Below are positions 25,048-33,430 of a stretch of DNA of 64,000 bases, piece after piece; position 1 is the first letter of the stretch; each line of letters opens with the position of its first letter. Origin of the DNA: Sporosarcina sp. Te-1 (GTDB lineage: Bacteria; Bacillota; Bacilli; Bacillales_A; Planococcaceae); the NCBI RefSeq assembly GCF_017498505.1, contig NZ_CP071798.1, positions 3,955,501 through 4,019,500 on the forward strand, given 5' to 3'. Both the position numbers and the translations under genes were made by a program. Below the pieces are notes generated by a model. It searched no databases, was not told where the DNA came from, and worked only from the letters and a program-made list of their open reading frames with translations.

Positions 25048-25094
25048 AAATCAGGTAGAGAAAAACAGCTTGTTTTTCTCTACCTGATTTAGGA
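25048..25094. terminator. Bidirectional terminator between convergent genes
   Basis: A perfect 19-bp stem at 25048-25066 and 25072-25090, with AAATCAGGTAGAG as its outer arm and a 5-base loop. A-rich on one side and T-rich on the other, so it can act in both directions and ends the LysM-P60 gene transcript. Confidence 0.88.
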
Positions 25095-25120
25095 CAAGTC
25101 CTTATGGGACAGCCCTTTTT

Positions 25121-25945
25121 TTATAATCGTTTAAAGCTGTGGAATTTAGACTTCCAGTAGCTGTTGCTTAAGCTAGTCACTTGGGACTTTTTGCCGCCCG
25201 CGTGGATGAATTTATTGTTTCCAATATATATTCCTACGTGGGAGATCCCTTTACGATATGTATTTTGGAAGAATACAAGGTCGCCCGGTTTTGGATTTTT
25301 TACTTTCGTAGATGCTGCATATTGTCCCAGTGTGTCGCGAGGGACGGATTTGCCTGATTTCTTGAAGGCGTATTGGACAAAGCCGCTGCAATCAAAGCCG
25401 TTAATGGTAGTGCCTCCAAAACGATACGGGATGCCGCGGAGTCCCATGGCCTGGTCAACAACTTTATCAGCAAATGCGACATTCGAAGTAGACTTTTTGG
25501 CAACGGCTCCTTTGGTCAACAGTGTGCTGAGGGCCCAACCGTTTTTGCCATTGACGCTTACTTTGTACCAAACTTCTTTGCCGACCTTTTTTTGTCCAGT
25601 CACTTTTACTGATGTGCCTTTTTTGGCAAGTGTGACGATCTTATATTTTGTTCCTGCGCCTGTACGGATATTGACGTTATGTTTCGTTTTATATGTTCCT
25701 GTTTTAGCTGCCGTGGATGAACTTGAAGATGCTTTGGATGTTTTCAATATTTGATTCGGTTTGATTTGATCGGATTTCAAATTATTCCATTTTTTGAGAT
25801 TCGTTACAGATACATGGGTCGATTGAGAGATTGTCCATAAGGATTCTCCTTGCTTCACTTTATGTGTGCTTGCTTCAGCGTCATTTGCCGCTATGCCAAA
25901 TGCCAATGAACCTGCTAAAAGTACGGATAAAGCAACTTTCTTCAT
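25121..25945 (-). CDS. LysM-SH3-NlpC/P60 peptidoglycan endopeptidase
   Basis: 274 residues, secreted. Signal peptide (MKKVALSVLLAGSLAFG), one LysM domain (about 27-70, HKVKQGESLWTISQS), a bacterial SH3 domain (about 85-143, NVNIRTGAGTKYKIV) and an NlpC/P60 domain (about 160-274) with Cys in NGFDCSGFVQY and His in ISHVGIYIGNN. The architecture is that of D,L-endopeptidases of the LytE/LytF type that cut murein stem peptides during growth. A WalR box lies about 115 bases upstream (26059-26075), which fits the known control of such autolysins by the essential WalKR system. Confidence 0.9.
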   Translation of the reverse strand: MKKVALSVLLAGSLAFGIAANDAEASTHKVKQGESLWTISQSTHVSVTNLKKWNNLKSDQIKPNQILKTSKASSSSSTAAKTGTYKTKHNVNIRTGAGTKYKIVTLAKKGTSVKVTGQKKVGKEVWYKVSVNGKNGWALSTLLTKGAVAKKSTSNVAFADKVVDQAMGLRGIPYRFGGTTINGFDCSGFVQYAFKKSGKSVPRDTLGQYAASTKVKNPKPGDLVFFQNTYRKGISHVGIYIGNNKFIHAGGKKSQVTSLSNSYWKSKFHSFKRL

Positions 25946-26058
25946 GTCTTTCCCCTATCTACCACTGCTCGATATGGATTTTTACATTTTTTTTATATAC
26001 GTGAGCTGTTTACGTTATCCATCTTACAACGAGGAGTTTACAAGACAGCGGCATAAAC

Positions 26059-26075
26059 ATTACAAAAACATTACA
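26059..26075 (-). promoter_or_regulatory. WalR (YycF) binding box
   Basis: On the minus strand TGTAAT, five bases, TGTAAT: an exact match to the WalR direct repeat TGT(A/T)A(A/T/C)-N5-TGT(A/T)A(A/T/C), upstream of a LysM-P60 hydrolase. Activation or repression cannot be told from the sequence. Confidence 0.75.
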
Positions 26076-26221
26076 TTTCATTTCAACTTGTTAATGTAAA
26101 TAGTATCACGCTCTATTCCGACTTGTATCTATATTTAGATTAGAAGAACATATTTAGAATGTGTATCCTTTCTATTTTCACAACATAGGATAGAGGGAAG
26201 CTGCTAAATGGAGGGAATCGT

Positions 26222-26353
26222 ATGTTACCTGCTATAGATATTCAAGCGTTACTTCATCATCATCAATTGAAAGTGAACAAGCATAGAAAGACGAGTGGAG
26301 AGTTGCGCGCAGAATCATTGAGAAGAGAAGATGAACGGCTGACTGGACGATAG
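26222..26353 (+). CDS. Small basic hypothetical protein, 43 aa
   Basis: ATG at 26222 behind GGAGGG. 43 residues beginning MLPAIDIQALLHHHQLKVNK with a His triplet and a very charged tail (RAESLRREDERLTGR). The last codons enter an intrinsic terminator (26338-26373), so gene and terminator form a compact unit typical of real small genes. No known family. Confidence 0.5.
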   Translation: MLPAIDIQALLHHHQLKVNKHRKTSGELRAESLRREDERLTGR

Positions 26354-26373
26354 GTCCGGCAGCTGTTTTTTTA
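26338..26373 (+). terminator. Intrinsic terminator of the 43-aa gene
   Basis: GCTG-x-CTGGAC pairs with GTCCGGCAGC (one bulge, one G-U), followed by TTTTTTT. Confidence 0.7.
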
Positions 26374-26499
26374 TTTGTGCCCGTGGTGAAAGTCTTCTAT
26401 TGGCTTGCTAGTCACTATTTCAAGAGACTTCTGAAATATTTATGTATTGTTCAAATAAAATTAAAATAAAAATTTCTGAATAATTGGTTGTAATTTAAA

Positions 26500-26537
26500 T
26501 TGAAGTTTAATATGATATATATGATAATAAATTTCAA
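26500..26537. promoter_or_regulatory. 38-bp imperfect palindrome, candidate operator of the mur/nag operon
   Basis: TTGAAGTTTAATATG at its left end is mirrored at the right as CATATTAAACTTCAA-like with only three mismatched pairs over 38 bp, centred on ATATATAT. It lies 48-85 bases upstream of the first gene of the amino-sugar operon, whose eighth gene is a MurR/RpiR regulator, the obvious candidate to bind it. The AT-rich centre may also overlap the promoter. Confidence 0.55.
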
Positions 26538-26584
26538 CGTTATAAAGTAAAATTCAATAATTATTATCAAGTTGGGGTGAGTAA

Positions 26585-27490
26585 ATGACGCTTACTATTG
26601 GAATTGACGCTGGAGGTACTAAGACTACAGCATTCATACTAGATAGAGAGAGAAAGATCTTATATGAAACTTGGAGAGGTGAAGGGAATGTCGCGGTAAA
26701 CTTCGAAGTATCGGCTAATTCCATAGTAGATGCTCTAAGAGAGTGTTTATCCTCACATCATGGAGGCCAATGTTCACGAATTGTAGCAGGTGTGGCAGGA
26801 ATTGAAGTAGAACCGAATGAACAACTCTTAAGAACAAAAATTTCTAAGCTTACTGATCTGCCTACTTTTCTAATAAATGACGCTTTACTTTCTTACTATT
26901 CAGTGTTTGGAAATAGTGAAGGGATTTTAACAATAGCGGGAACAGGTTCTATTTCTATCGGCATGAAAGCTGGGGACTTTTATTATACAGGCGGATGGGG
27001 ACATTTACTTGGAGATGATGGAAGTTCTTTTGATATAGCTATCAAGGCTTATAAGTTACTAGCATACGAATGGGATATAGCTTCGACCATGAGTCCCTTT
27101 ACCAAAAAACTTGTTGAGCATGTACCAATAGTAGATCGACTTGACTTGAAACGGTTCATTTATAACTCTTCCAAGGGTGAAATTGCAGCATTGTCCTCTT
27201 ACATTTATCAACTGGCAAACGCTGGAGATAAAATAGCTCTTTCCTTATTCGACAAAGCAGGAAAAGATTTAGCTATACAAACAATAACGCTGATAACGAA
27301 GATGGGGATAGAGAAAAATGCAAATTTGAAGATTGTGGGTAGAGGTTCGTTATTGGAGAAGAATGAGTACGTTTATAATTCGTTTAACCGCAAAATTGGG
27401 GAATTATTTCTTAATGCAGATATACAAATTAGTGAAACACCGGCAGCTCTTGGCGCTATTACGTTTGTAGAAAATAGATTGAAGATTTAA
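26585..27490 (+). CDS. murK: BadF/BadG-family N-acetylmuramate/N-acetylglucosamine kinase
   Basis: 301 residues, ASKHA-fold ATPase (BadF/BadG/BcrA/BcrD family). Phosphate-1 motif GIDAGGTKTTAFI at the N-terminus, DALLSYYSVFG and GTGSISIG (phosphate-2 and adenosine regions), and GGWGHLLGDDGSSFDI, typical of GlcNAc kinases. First gene of a ten-gene operon (to 36640). Since the next gene is MurNAc-6-phosphate etherase and sugars enter by an ABC transporter unphosphorylated, this kinase should make MurNAc-6-P, and probably GlcNAc-6-P too, as MurK does in Clostridium acetobutylicum. The substrate is inferred from context. Ribosome site GGGGTG. Confidence 0.82.
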   Translation: MTLTIGIDAGGTKTTAFILDRERKILYETWRGEGNVAVNFEVSANSIVDALRECLSSHHGGQCSRIVAGVAGIEVEPNEQLLRTKISKLTDLPTFLINDALLSYYSVFGNSEGILTIAGTGSISIGMKAGDFYYTGGWGHLLGDDGSSFDIAIKAYKLLAYEWDIASTMSPFTKKLVEHVPIVDRLDLKRFIYNSSKGEIAALSSYIYQLANAGDKIALSLFDKAGKDLAIQTITLITKMGIEKNANLKIVGRGSLLEKNEYVYNSFNRKIGELFLNADIQISETPAALGAITFVENRLKI

Positions 27491-27508
27491 ATGGATAGGA
27501 TGATGTAT

Positions 27509-28438
27509 ATGAAAATAGAAAATCTGATGACAGAAAAAAGAAACCCCGCTTCCATGGAATTGGATACTTTGTCTACACTAAACATTTTGGAGCTGATTAA
27601 TGATGAAGATAGGCAGGTCGCTTTTGCAGTTAAGGAAAAACTGATTGACATTGGACGTGTTATTGATATTATACAAGCCCGACTAAGAATTGGTGGGAAA
27701 TTGATTTATATCGGTGCAGGAACCAGTGGACGACTAGGGGTATTAGACGCATCTGAATGTCCACCTACTTTCGGAATATCCGATGATAAAATCATTGCAG
27801 TGATCGCAGGAGGAGATCAAGCACTTCGAGTTGCTTTAGAAGATGCTGAGGATAATAGCACGCAAGGGATTAACGATATTGCAAAGCAACAAGTCGGAAA
27901 ACTAGATGTTGTTATTGGAATTGCAGCAAGTGGAAGAACACCCTACACAATAGGGGCTTTGAAGGAGGCAAGAAATAGGGGGGCAGTGACTGCTTGCATA
28001 GTGTGTACACCAGATTCAGAAATGGAAGCGATTACAGACTATCCGATCGTCATTAAAGTCGGGCCGGAAGTGGTAACAGGATCTACACGGATGAAGGCAG
28101 GTACTGCACAAAAAATGGTGCTAAACATGATTTCAACGGCGAGTATGGTGAAAATAGGAAAAGTTTATAGCAATTTGATGGTTGATGTGATGGCATCTAA
28201 TGAGAAGTTAAGGAAAAGGGCCAAACTAATTGTAGCCGAGGCAGCTGGGGTAGATGTTGAGAGTGCGGAAGAAGCACTTATTAAATATGGTACTGCAAAA
28301 GAAGCTATTTTAGGATTATTGACTGGAGCTGAACAAGGCGAGATTAAATATGTGTTGCAAATTAACGATGGGCATTTGCGTCAGGCGCTTGATCATTTTA
28401 TGTCCAGACTAGGGGATGAGGGGCATTCAAAAAGTTGA
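27509..28438 (+). CDS. murQ: N-acetylmuramic acid 6-phosphate etherase
   Basis: About 309 residues, SIS-fold lyase that splits the D-lactyl ether of MurNAc-6-P to give GlcNAc-6-P and D-lactate. Family blocks: LMTEKRNPASMELDTLST, IYIGAGTSGRLGVLDASECP (conserved Glu), IAGGDQALRVALEDAEDN, GIAASGRTPYTIGAL and TGSTRMKAGTAQKMVLN. The frame opens at ATG 27491, directly after the kinase stop, but AGGA lies eight bases before the ATG at 27509, whose product begins like other MurQ proteins. The C-terminus overlaps the next gene by 23 bases. Confidence 0.93.
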   Translation: MKIENLMTEKRNPASMELDTLSTLNILELINDEDRQVAFAVKEKLIDIGRVIDIIQARLRIGGKLIYIGAGTSGRLGVLDASECPPTFGISDDKIIAVIAGGDQALRVALEDAEDNSTQGINDIAKQQVGKLDVVIGIAASGRTPYTIGALKEARNRGAVTACIVCTPDSEMEAITDYPIVIKVGPEVVTGSTRMKAGTAQKMVLNMISTASMVKIGKVYSNLMVDVMASNEKLRKRAKLIVAEAAGVDVESAEEALIKYGTAKEAILGLLTGAEQGEIKYVLQINDGHLRQALDHFMSRLGDEGHSKS

Positions 28439-29465
28439 AACTTACCTTGAAAGCATCATATCACAAGGTAACATACCAGGTGCAGTATTACGAGTTTCAT
28501 ATAAAAAGCAGACAATATTAAACAAGGCTGTAGGGTGGAAAAAACTTTATCCCTCCCGTATGGAAATGACGTCCGACACTCTATTTGATGTGGCTTCCTT
28601 AACAAAAGTGGTTGCTACGTTGCCAGTTGTTTTAAAACTCGTGGATGAGGGGTTAATCAGCTTAACCGATAGCATAAAAACTTATTTACCGGATTTTGTG
28701 AATCCAGATGTGACAATACAACATTTGCTTACACATACATCTGGTCTAAAGGCGACAAAGGAATATTCCAAAGGGGATATGACGTATCCCCAAGTGGTAC
28801 AAGATATTTGCAACAATTCGTTAGAAGCCGGAGCTGGAGAAAAAGTCATTTACAGTGATCTAGGTTTTATATTGTTGAAAGAAATTGTTGAGACTGCTTC
28901 GAAAACAGAATTCTTTTCATTGATCCAAAAGGAAATTTATTCTCCCCTAGGTATGAGTGAGACTGTATTCAAACCGACAATGAATGAAAGTCGCTATGCA
29001 TCGACAGAGTATTCAGATGTTACTGGGGGATATAAGTGTGGGAAGGTGCATGATGAGAATGCATACTACTTCGGCGGCATATCAGGGCATGCTGGTTTGT
29101 TTTCTTCCGCAGAAGACCTTGCTAAATATGCAACTATGATTGAACAGAATGGAATGGCTGCCGGTAAACAAATTCTTAAAGAAGAAACGGTTCAGCTATC
29201 AAAGCAACTCATGACAAATGGGCTTGGCGAAAGGCGGGGAATTGGTTGGCAATTGAAAGACGAAGATTATTCGCCTTGTGGCAAACTATTTTCTGGCCAA
29301 TCATACGGACATACGGGTTTTACAGGTACTAGTCTTTGGTTTGATCCTGAAAGGTCATTGTATGTGATTCTATTGACAAACCGAGTGCATGTAGGTAGAA
29401 AACCAGATATCTTAACTGTCCGACCAAAAATCCATTCACTGATTGTAGAGGCTATAAGTAACTAA
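28416..29465 (+). CDS. Beta-lactamase-family serine hydrolase, AmiE-like
   Basis: 349 residues, class C beta-lactamase/penicillin-binding fold with no signal peptide. Active site: Ser61-Leu-Thr-Lys64, Tyr146 in YSDLGF and the third motif in YGHTGFTG. In B. subtilis the muropeptide cluster murQ-murR-murP-amiE-nagZ-namZ has such a protein, AmiE (YbbE), which removes peptides from MurNAc; position beside murQ points to the same job. B. subtilis AmiE is exported, whereas this one seems cytoplasmic, which would imply that MurNAc-peptides are imported first. Identity is by analogy. Confidence 0.78.
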   Translation: MRGIQKVETYLESIISQGNIPGAVLRVSYKKQTILNKAVGWKKLYPSRMEMTSDTLFDVASLTKVVATLPVVLKLVDEGLISLTDSIKTYLPDFVNPDVTIQHLLTHTSGLKATKEYSKGDMTYPQVVQDICNNSLEAGAGEKVIYSDLGFILLKEIVETASKTEFFSLIQKEIYSPLGMSETVFKPTMNESRYASTEYSDVTGGYKCGKVHDENAYYFGGISGHAGLFSSAEDLAKYATMIEQNGMAAGKQILKEETVQLSKQLMTNGLGERRGIGWQLKDEDYSPCGKLFSGQSYGHTGFTGTSLWFDPERSLYVILLTNRVHVGRKPDILTVRPKIHSLIVEAISN

Positions 29466-29489
29466 ATTTGAATAAAGGGGATGGGATGA

Positions 29490-30785
29490 ATGAAGAAAAA
29501 CTTAGTGTTATATTTCGTTTTATTGTTGGCAGGTATATTCTTGCTTGCAGCATGCTCGGAAAAAGAAGGAGAGGCGGGGAAAGAAGCCGCGTCTAATAAT
29601 GGAGAAACTAAAGAGAAAGATCCAGTGGAATTGCTTATGTATAGTTGGAGGCCGGAAGATCGAGAGGCATATGAAAAGTTTATCAAAGAATTTGAAAATC
29701 AAAATCCGGGTATCAAGGTGACATTTAAACCTTATAAGTCAACAGAGTATGGAACGATTTTGACAAATACCCTAACAGCTGGCCAAGGGCCGGATATTAT
29801 TCAGCTTCGGCCTTACGAAGGGGCTACTTCTATAATTGACGCTGATTACATTGTTCCGTTGGATGATGTGGAGGGAATAAGTGATATTTCTGATGAGTAT
29901 TTGAAAGCTGCAAAAGGGGAGGACGGTAAAGTGTATGGGGTTCCTCTCTCGTTAAATGCAGCGGTCGTTTTCTATAACAAGGACGTATTTGAAGAACATG
30001 GATTCAAAGTTCCTGAGACTTGGGACGATTTACTTGCGGTAGCGGAAGAAATGAAAGCAAAAGATATTATTCCGATCGCCCAAGCAGGAAAAGCTAGTTA
30101 CCTGTTATCGCTGACGCATAGCGTTTTTGGCGCAACAACATACGGACAGGAGTTTGTAAATGAATTATTGGAAGGGAAAGTGGATCTGACAGATGAGCGT
30201 TTTGTCGAGTCGGTGGAACGAATACAGCAGTTGGAGAGTTTGTTTCCTAAAGATTTCATCGCTTTAGAAGATAAGGATGCACAGGCAATGTTTTATACAG
30301 GACAGGCAGCTATGTATATTAATGGAAGTTACCGATTGGAAACATTTGAAAACACTAACCCAGACATGAATATTGGAATCCTTCCATCATTCGCTGATAA
30401 GGAAGGCGGTGAAACCCCTCTTGTGACATGGGTAGACGGATCCTATGCAGTAGTGAAGGCTTCCAAACATCAAGAGGAAGCCAAAAAGTTCATGGAATTT
30501 TTAGCTTCTAAGGAATTTGGTCAAATGTTCAGTGATGAGCTTGCTCGGATAAGTGCAATCCCGGGGGTCGATCCGAAACATGAACTAGTAAGGGAAATGA
30601 CGGAATTAGGAGAAGAGAATCCTACTCCGTATCTCATGTTAGTCTATCTCGGTGGCGGATCACCAACGACGAAGACTACTTTTGAAAATGCTCTGCAAGG
30701 CATGTATATCGATTCTCTTACAGTAGAAGGTGTAATTGAAGAATCACAGAAATCAATGGATAAATGGTTTAAGCCGACTAATTGA
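29490..30785 (+). CDS. Family 1 solute-binding lipoprotein of an amino-sugar ABC importer
   Basis: 431 residues. Lipoprotein signal peptide ending LLAAC (Cys near residue 22), then an SBP family 1 receptor (VELLMYSWRPEDREAYEKFI, AGQGPDIIQLRPYEG, GVPLSLNAAVVFYNKDVFEE, AAMYINGSYRLETF). By operon position it should bind MurNAc, GlcNAc or muropeptides. A 28-bp perfect palindrome follows immediately (30793-30820) and may protect this part of the mRNA. Ribosome site GGGGATGGG. Confidence 0.85.
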   Translation: MKKNLVLYFVLLLAGIFLLAACSEKEGEAGKEAASNNGETKEKDPVELLMYSWRPEDREAYEKFIKEFENQNPGIKVTFKPYKSTEYGTILTNTLTAGQGPDIIQLRPYEGATSIIDADYIVPLDDVEGISDISDEYLKAAKGEDGKVYGVPLSLNAAVVFYNKDVFEEHGFKVPETWDDLLAVAEEMKAKDIIPIAQAGKASYLLSLTHSVFGATTYGQEFVNELLEGKVDLTDERFVESVERIQQLESLFPKDFIALEDKDAQAMFYTGQAAMYINGSYRLETFENTNPDMNIGILPSFADKEGGETPLVTWVDGSYAVVKASKHQEEAKKFMEFLASKEFGQMFSDELARISAIPGVDPKHELVREMTELGEENPTPYLMLVYLGGGSPTTKTTFENALQGMYIDSLTVEGVIEESQKSMDKWFKPTN

Positions 30786-30792
30786 TAGATGA

Positions 30793-30820
30793 GTCAGCCA
30801 GTATACGTATACTGGCTGAC
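30793..30820. repeat. Perfect 28-bp palindrome between binding protein and permease
   Basis: GTCAGCCAGTATAC directly followed by its exact complement, with no loop bases and no T-tract after it. Sits 8 bases after the binding-protein stop and 28 bases before the permease start. Either an intercistronic mRNA-stabilising hairpin or a protein-binding site. Confidence 0.9.
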
Positions 30821-30848
30821 AACACTACCAAGCGGAGAGGGAGATCGT

Positions 30849-31808
30849 ATGGTTGTAAAGGATGAAAAAATCGTAGAAACAAAATCCCGGCCTTCAGCTA
30901 AAAGGAGAAATATAAAAAAACATTTTTTGCATCTCTTTTTGCTCCCTGCACTAGTTTTTTACGTAGGGTTTCAAGTCTATCCAATAATCACTGCCTTCAT
31001 AAACAGCTTCTTTTCGTTCAAGGGGATGGTTAGACAAGACTTTGTTGGTTTTGATAATTTTATTCGGCTATTTACCGAAGAACCTTATAACAAAATGTTC
31101 ACCACTGCCTTTTGGCACAATCTCATTTATTTTGTTGGAACTGTACTAACCAAGCTAATACTAGCATTTTTGTTAGCTTTGCTTATTAATAGCCGTATTA
31201 AGGGAAGAGAGTTTTTCAAGGCTGTTTTCTTCATGCCGAAGCTTTTGTCCGTCATTGTTGTGGGGTTTCTATTCAGTCTTATCTTAAATCCAACCAATGG
31301 AGCACTTAATACATTCCTGAAGTCGGTCGGTCTTGCTGAATGGGCTCATCCTTGGCTAGGCGACCCAAATACGGCTTTATACACAATCATTCTTGTGAAC
31401 AGTTGGTATGGAATCGGTTTTGCCATCTTGATTTTTTTAGCGGGTCTCCAAGCAATACCTGAAGAAATATATGAAGCAGCTCGAATAGATGGAGCGACTG
31501 GCATAAAAATGTTATTTCAAATTACGATACCAATGGCGATGCCTTCCATAATGATTATGACAATCCTCACGTTTATCGGGTCATTCGAAACTTTTGAATT
31601 GATTTTCGCAATGCAAGGCTCTTCAGGTGGACCTTACTATTCTACAGACGTGCTGGCACTATTTTTCTACCGGCTTGCATTCGGATCTGTTGATGGGGGA
31701 GAAGCGATCGGACTTGGTTCTGCGCTTGCGGTTATCCTTTTCTTGATTATTTGCAGTGCAACAGCCATTTCACTCTTCTTCTTTAAAAGAAAAGAAATAG
31801 AACAATAA
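30849..31808 (+). CDS. ABC importer permease 1 (MalF-like, CUT1)
   Basis: About 319 residues with six spans, first at FLHLFLLPALVFYVGFQVYP. EAA loop: IYEAARIDGATGIKMLFQIT followed by IPMAMPS. A longer frame starts at 30789, but it runs through the palindrome; GGAGAGGGAG precedes the ATG at 30849, the likely start. Inner-membrane half of the amino-sugar importer. Confidence 0.86.
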   Translation: MVVKDEKIVETKSRPSAKRRNIKKHFLHLFLLPALVFYVGFQVYPIITAFINSFFSFKGMVRQDFVGFDNFIRLFTEEPYNKMFTTAFWHNLIYFVGTVLTKLILAFLLALLINSRIKGREFFKAVFFMPKLLSVIVVGFLFSLILNPTNGALNTFLKSVGLAEWAHPWLGDPNTALYTIILVNSWYGIGFAILIFLAGLQAIPEEIYEAARIDGATGIKMLFQITIPMAMPSIMIMTILTFIGSFETFELIFAMQGSSGGPYYSTDVLALFFYRLAFGSVDGGEAIGLGSALAVILFLIICSATAISLFFFKRKEIEQ

Positions 31809-31819
31809 GGAGTGTAATT

Positions 31820-32641
31820 ATGACTAGAAGAATTAGGCAACCGATAAAATATATCATTTTGATCTTTTTTTCATTCATTGCACTCTACCCGATATTCCTA
31901 ATGTTCATCTCATCAGTAAAGCCGAATATCGAAATATTGACTGCACCCCTTTCTCTACCCAAAGAAATCACTTTTGATAACTTCGTCACTGTTTGGGAAA
32001 AAGTAAACTTTAGCAGTTATGTTTGGAATAGCATCTTCGTCAGCGGATTATCCATCTTTTTTATTTTGTTCTTTTCATCGCTTGCTGCATTTTATTTGGC
32101 CCGGTATGACTTTAAGTGGAATGCGTTCGTCTTGTTTTTCTTTATGTTGGGACTCATGATACCTATGAAATTGGCCATTTTGCCGTTGTATATGATGATG
32201 TTGAAATTGGGGTTACTTAACAACCTGCTTTCACTCGTTATCGTATACATAGCTGGCAACGTCCCATTTGCCGTTTTCGTCTTTTATGGGTTCTTCAGAT
32301 CTTTGCCGAAAGACTTGGATCAATCAGCACGACTGGATGGATGTAATGAATTTCAAATTTATTATAAAATCATACTTCCTTTAATGAGACCTTCCTTGGC
32401 CATTGTTGGAATTGTAAACTTAATTGGCGTGTGGAATGATTTTTTCTATCCCCTCATTTTCATTCACGATGATGCCAAAAATACAATTCCACTTGGGATG
32501 CTTTCTCTATTTGGAGAGTATGACACACAGTGGAATTTATTGTTCTCTGGTTTGACCATTTCGTCTCTTCCGATGATTGTTGCCTTCCTATTGGCATCGA
32601 AGCAATTTATCGAGGGACTGACGTCGGGGGCTGTGAAGTGA
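31820..32641 (+). CDS. ABC importer permease 2 (MalG-like, CUT1)
   Basis: 273 residues with six spans (first: YIILIFFSFIALYPIFLMF). EAA loop: LDQSARLDGCNEFQIYYKII then LPLMRPSL. Starts eleven bases after permease 1 behind AAGGAG. Its stop overlaps the next start (TGATG), so it is coupled to the HAD gene. Confidence 0.87.
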   Translation: MTRRIRQPIKYIILIFFSFIALYPIFLMFISSVKPNIEILTAPLSLPKEITFDNFVTVWEKVNFSSYVWNSIFVSGLSIFFILFFSSLAAFYLARYDFKWNAFVLFFFMLGLMIPMKLAILPLYMMMLKLGLLNNLLSLVIVYIAGNVPFAVFVFYGFFRSLPKDLDQSARLDGCNEFQIYYKIILPLMRPSLAIVGIVNLIGVWNDFFYPLIFIHDDAKNTIPLGMLSLFGEYDTQWNLLFSGLTISSLPMIVAFLLASKQFIEGLTSGAVK

Positions 32642-33405
32642 TGAAAAAGTGGATTACCTTCGATTTGGATGGGACTCTGATGCAAAATCCGTTTGTTGGT
32701 TATGTATTTCCCGAAATCGAACAAAGGATTATGAAACTGAATAGCCGTTTGCATAACGTTACACAACACCTCGTTGAAGAGCATAAGAACAGAATGGATA
32801 ATGGGCAATACGCAGGGGCGTACGACTGGGATGATATAGTATCGGTTTATTTACAAGCGAATAACGTGCGGGACTTTATAAATGTGAAAGATATTTTAGT
32901 TAAACATTGTAAAGCTCCAAATGTCTATTTGCTCGAGCAGCCAATAGTAGAAGTCCTTGGAAAGTTGAAACAAAAGGGATATGCGTTGGCAGTTGTTACA
33001 AATGGTTTTACTCGCTATCAATTGCCTGTTATGGATGTATTGGATCTAACACACCACTTTGATGTGATAGTTACTCCCGAAGAAGCAAGATGCGCAAAAC
33101 CGGATGAAAGGATTTACAAATCTTTGTTGGACGAAGGAGAAATAGTTGCACACGTGGGAGATCGAATCGATCATGATGTTATTTCTGCAAATATTCTAGG
33201 GGTACGTTCTATTTGGATCCATCGGAATTTACCAGAAATGATTAGTCGTCTGCCAATCAATGAGAGAAGCGGATGCTTCGAATTGCTTGAAATCGCATTG
33301 GAGAAGCTTCGGAAAGAAACCCAAACGGAGTTTGACCAACTACCGGCTGAAGCAATACCAAAGGAAGTCATTTGCAATATAGAAGAATTGCTTACTATCT
33401 TATAG
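32641..33405 (+). CDS. HAD-family sugar-phosphate-type phosphatase
   Basis: 254 residues, haloacid dehalogenase superfamily with a cap domain. Motif I is FDLDGTL (nucleophile Asp8, Asp10), motif II VVTNG, motif III Lys in CAKPDERIY and motif IV GDRIDHDV. Coordinates start at the ATG overlapping the previous stop; a longer in-frame reading from 32530 lies inside the permease and is not used. Placed between permease and ATPase genes of the amino-sugar operon, so it may dephosphorylate an amino-sugar phosphate or a toxic intermediate; the substrate is unknown and HAD proteins are rarely predictable. Confidence 0.82.
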   Translation: MKKWITFDLDGTLMQNPFVGYVFPEIEQRIMKLNSRLHNVTQHLVEEHKNRMDNGQYAGAYDWDDIVSVYLQANNVRDFINVKDILVKHCKAPNVYLLEQPIVEVLGKLKQKGYALAVVTNGFTRYQLPVMDVLDLTHHFDVIVTPEEARCAKPDERIYKSLLDEGEIVAHVGDRIDHDVISANILGVRSIWIHRNLPEMISRLPINERSGCFELLEIALEKLRKETQTEFDQLPAEAIPKEVICNIEELLTIL

Positions 33406-33430
33406 AAGACGAGAAGGGATGGCATACGAT

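Noticed and set aside
30789..30848. N-terminal extension of permease 1 (MSQPVYVYW...)
   Set aside because: Translated from the palindrome; the ribosome site GGAGAGGGAG serves the ATG at 30849.
32530..32640. Upstream extension of the HAD hydrolase to 32530
   Set aside because: Lies inside the permease gene in another frame; the ATG at 32641 overlaps the permease stop and starts just before the catalytic FDLDGTL motif.
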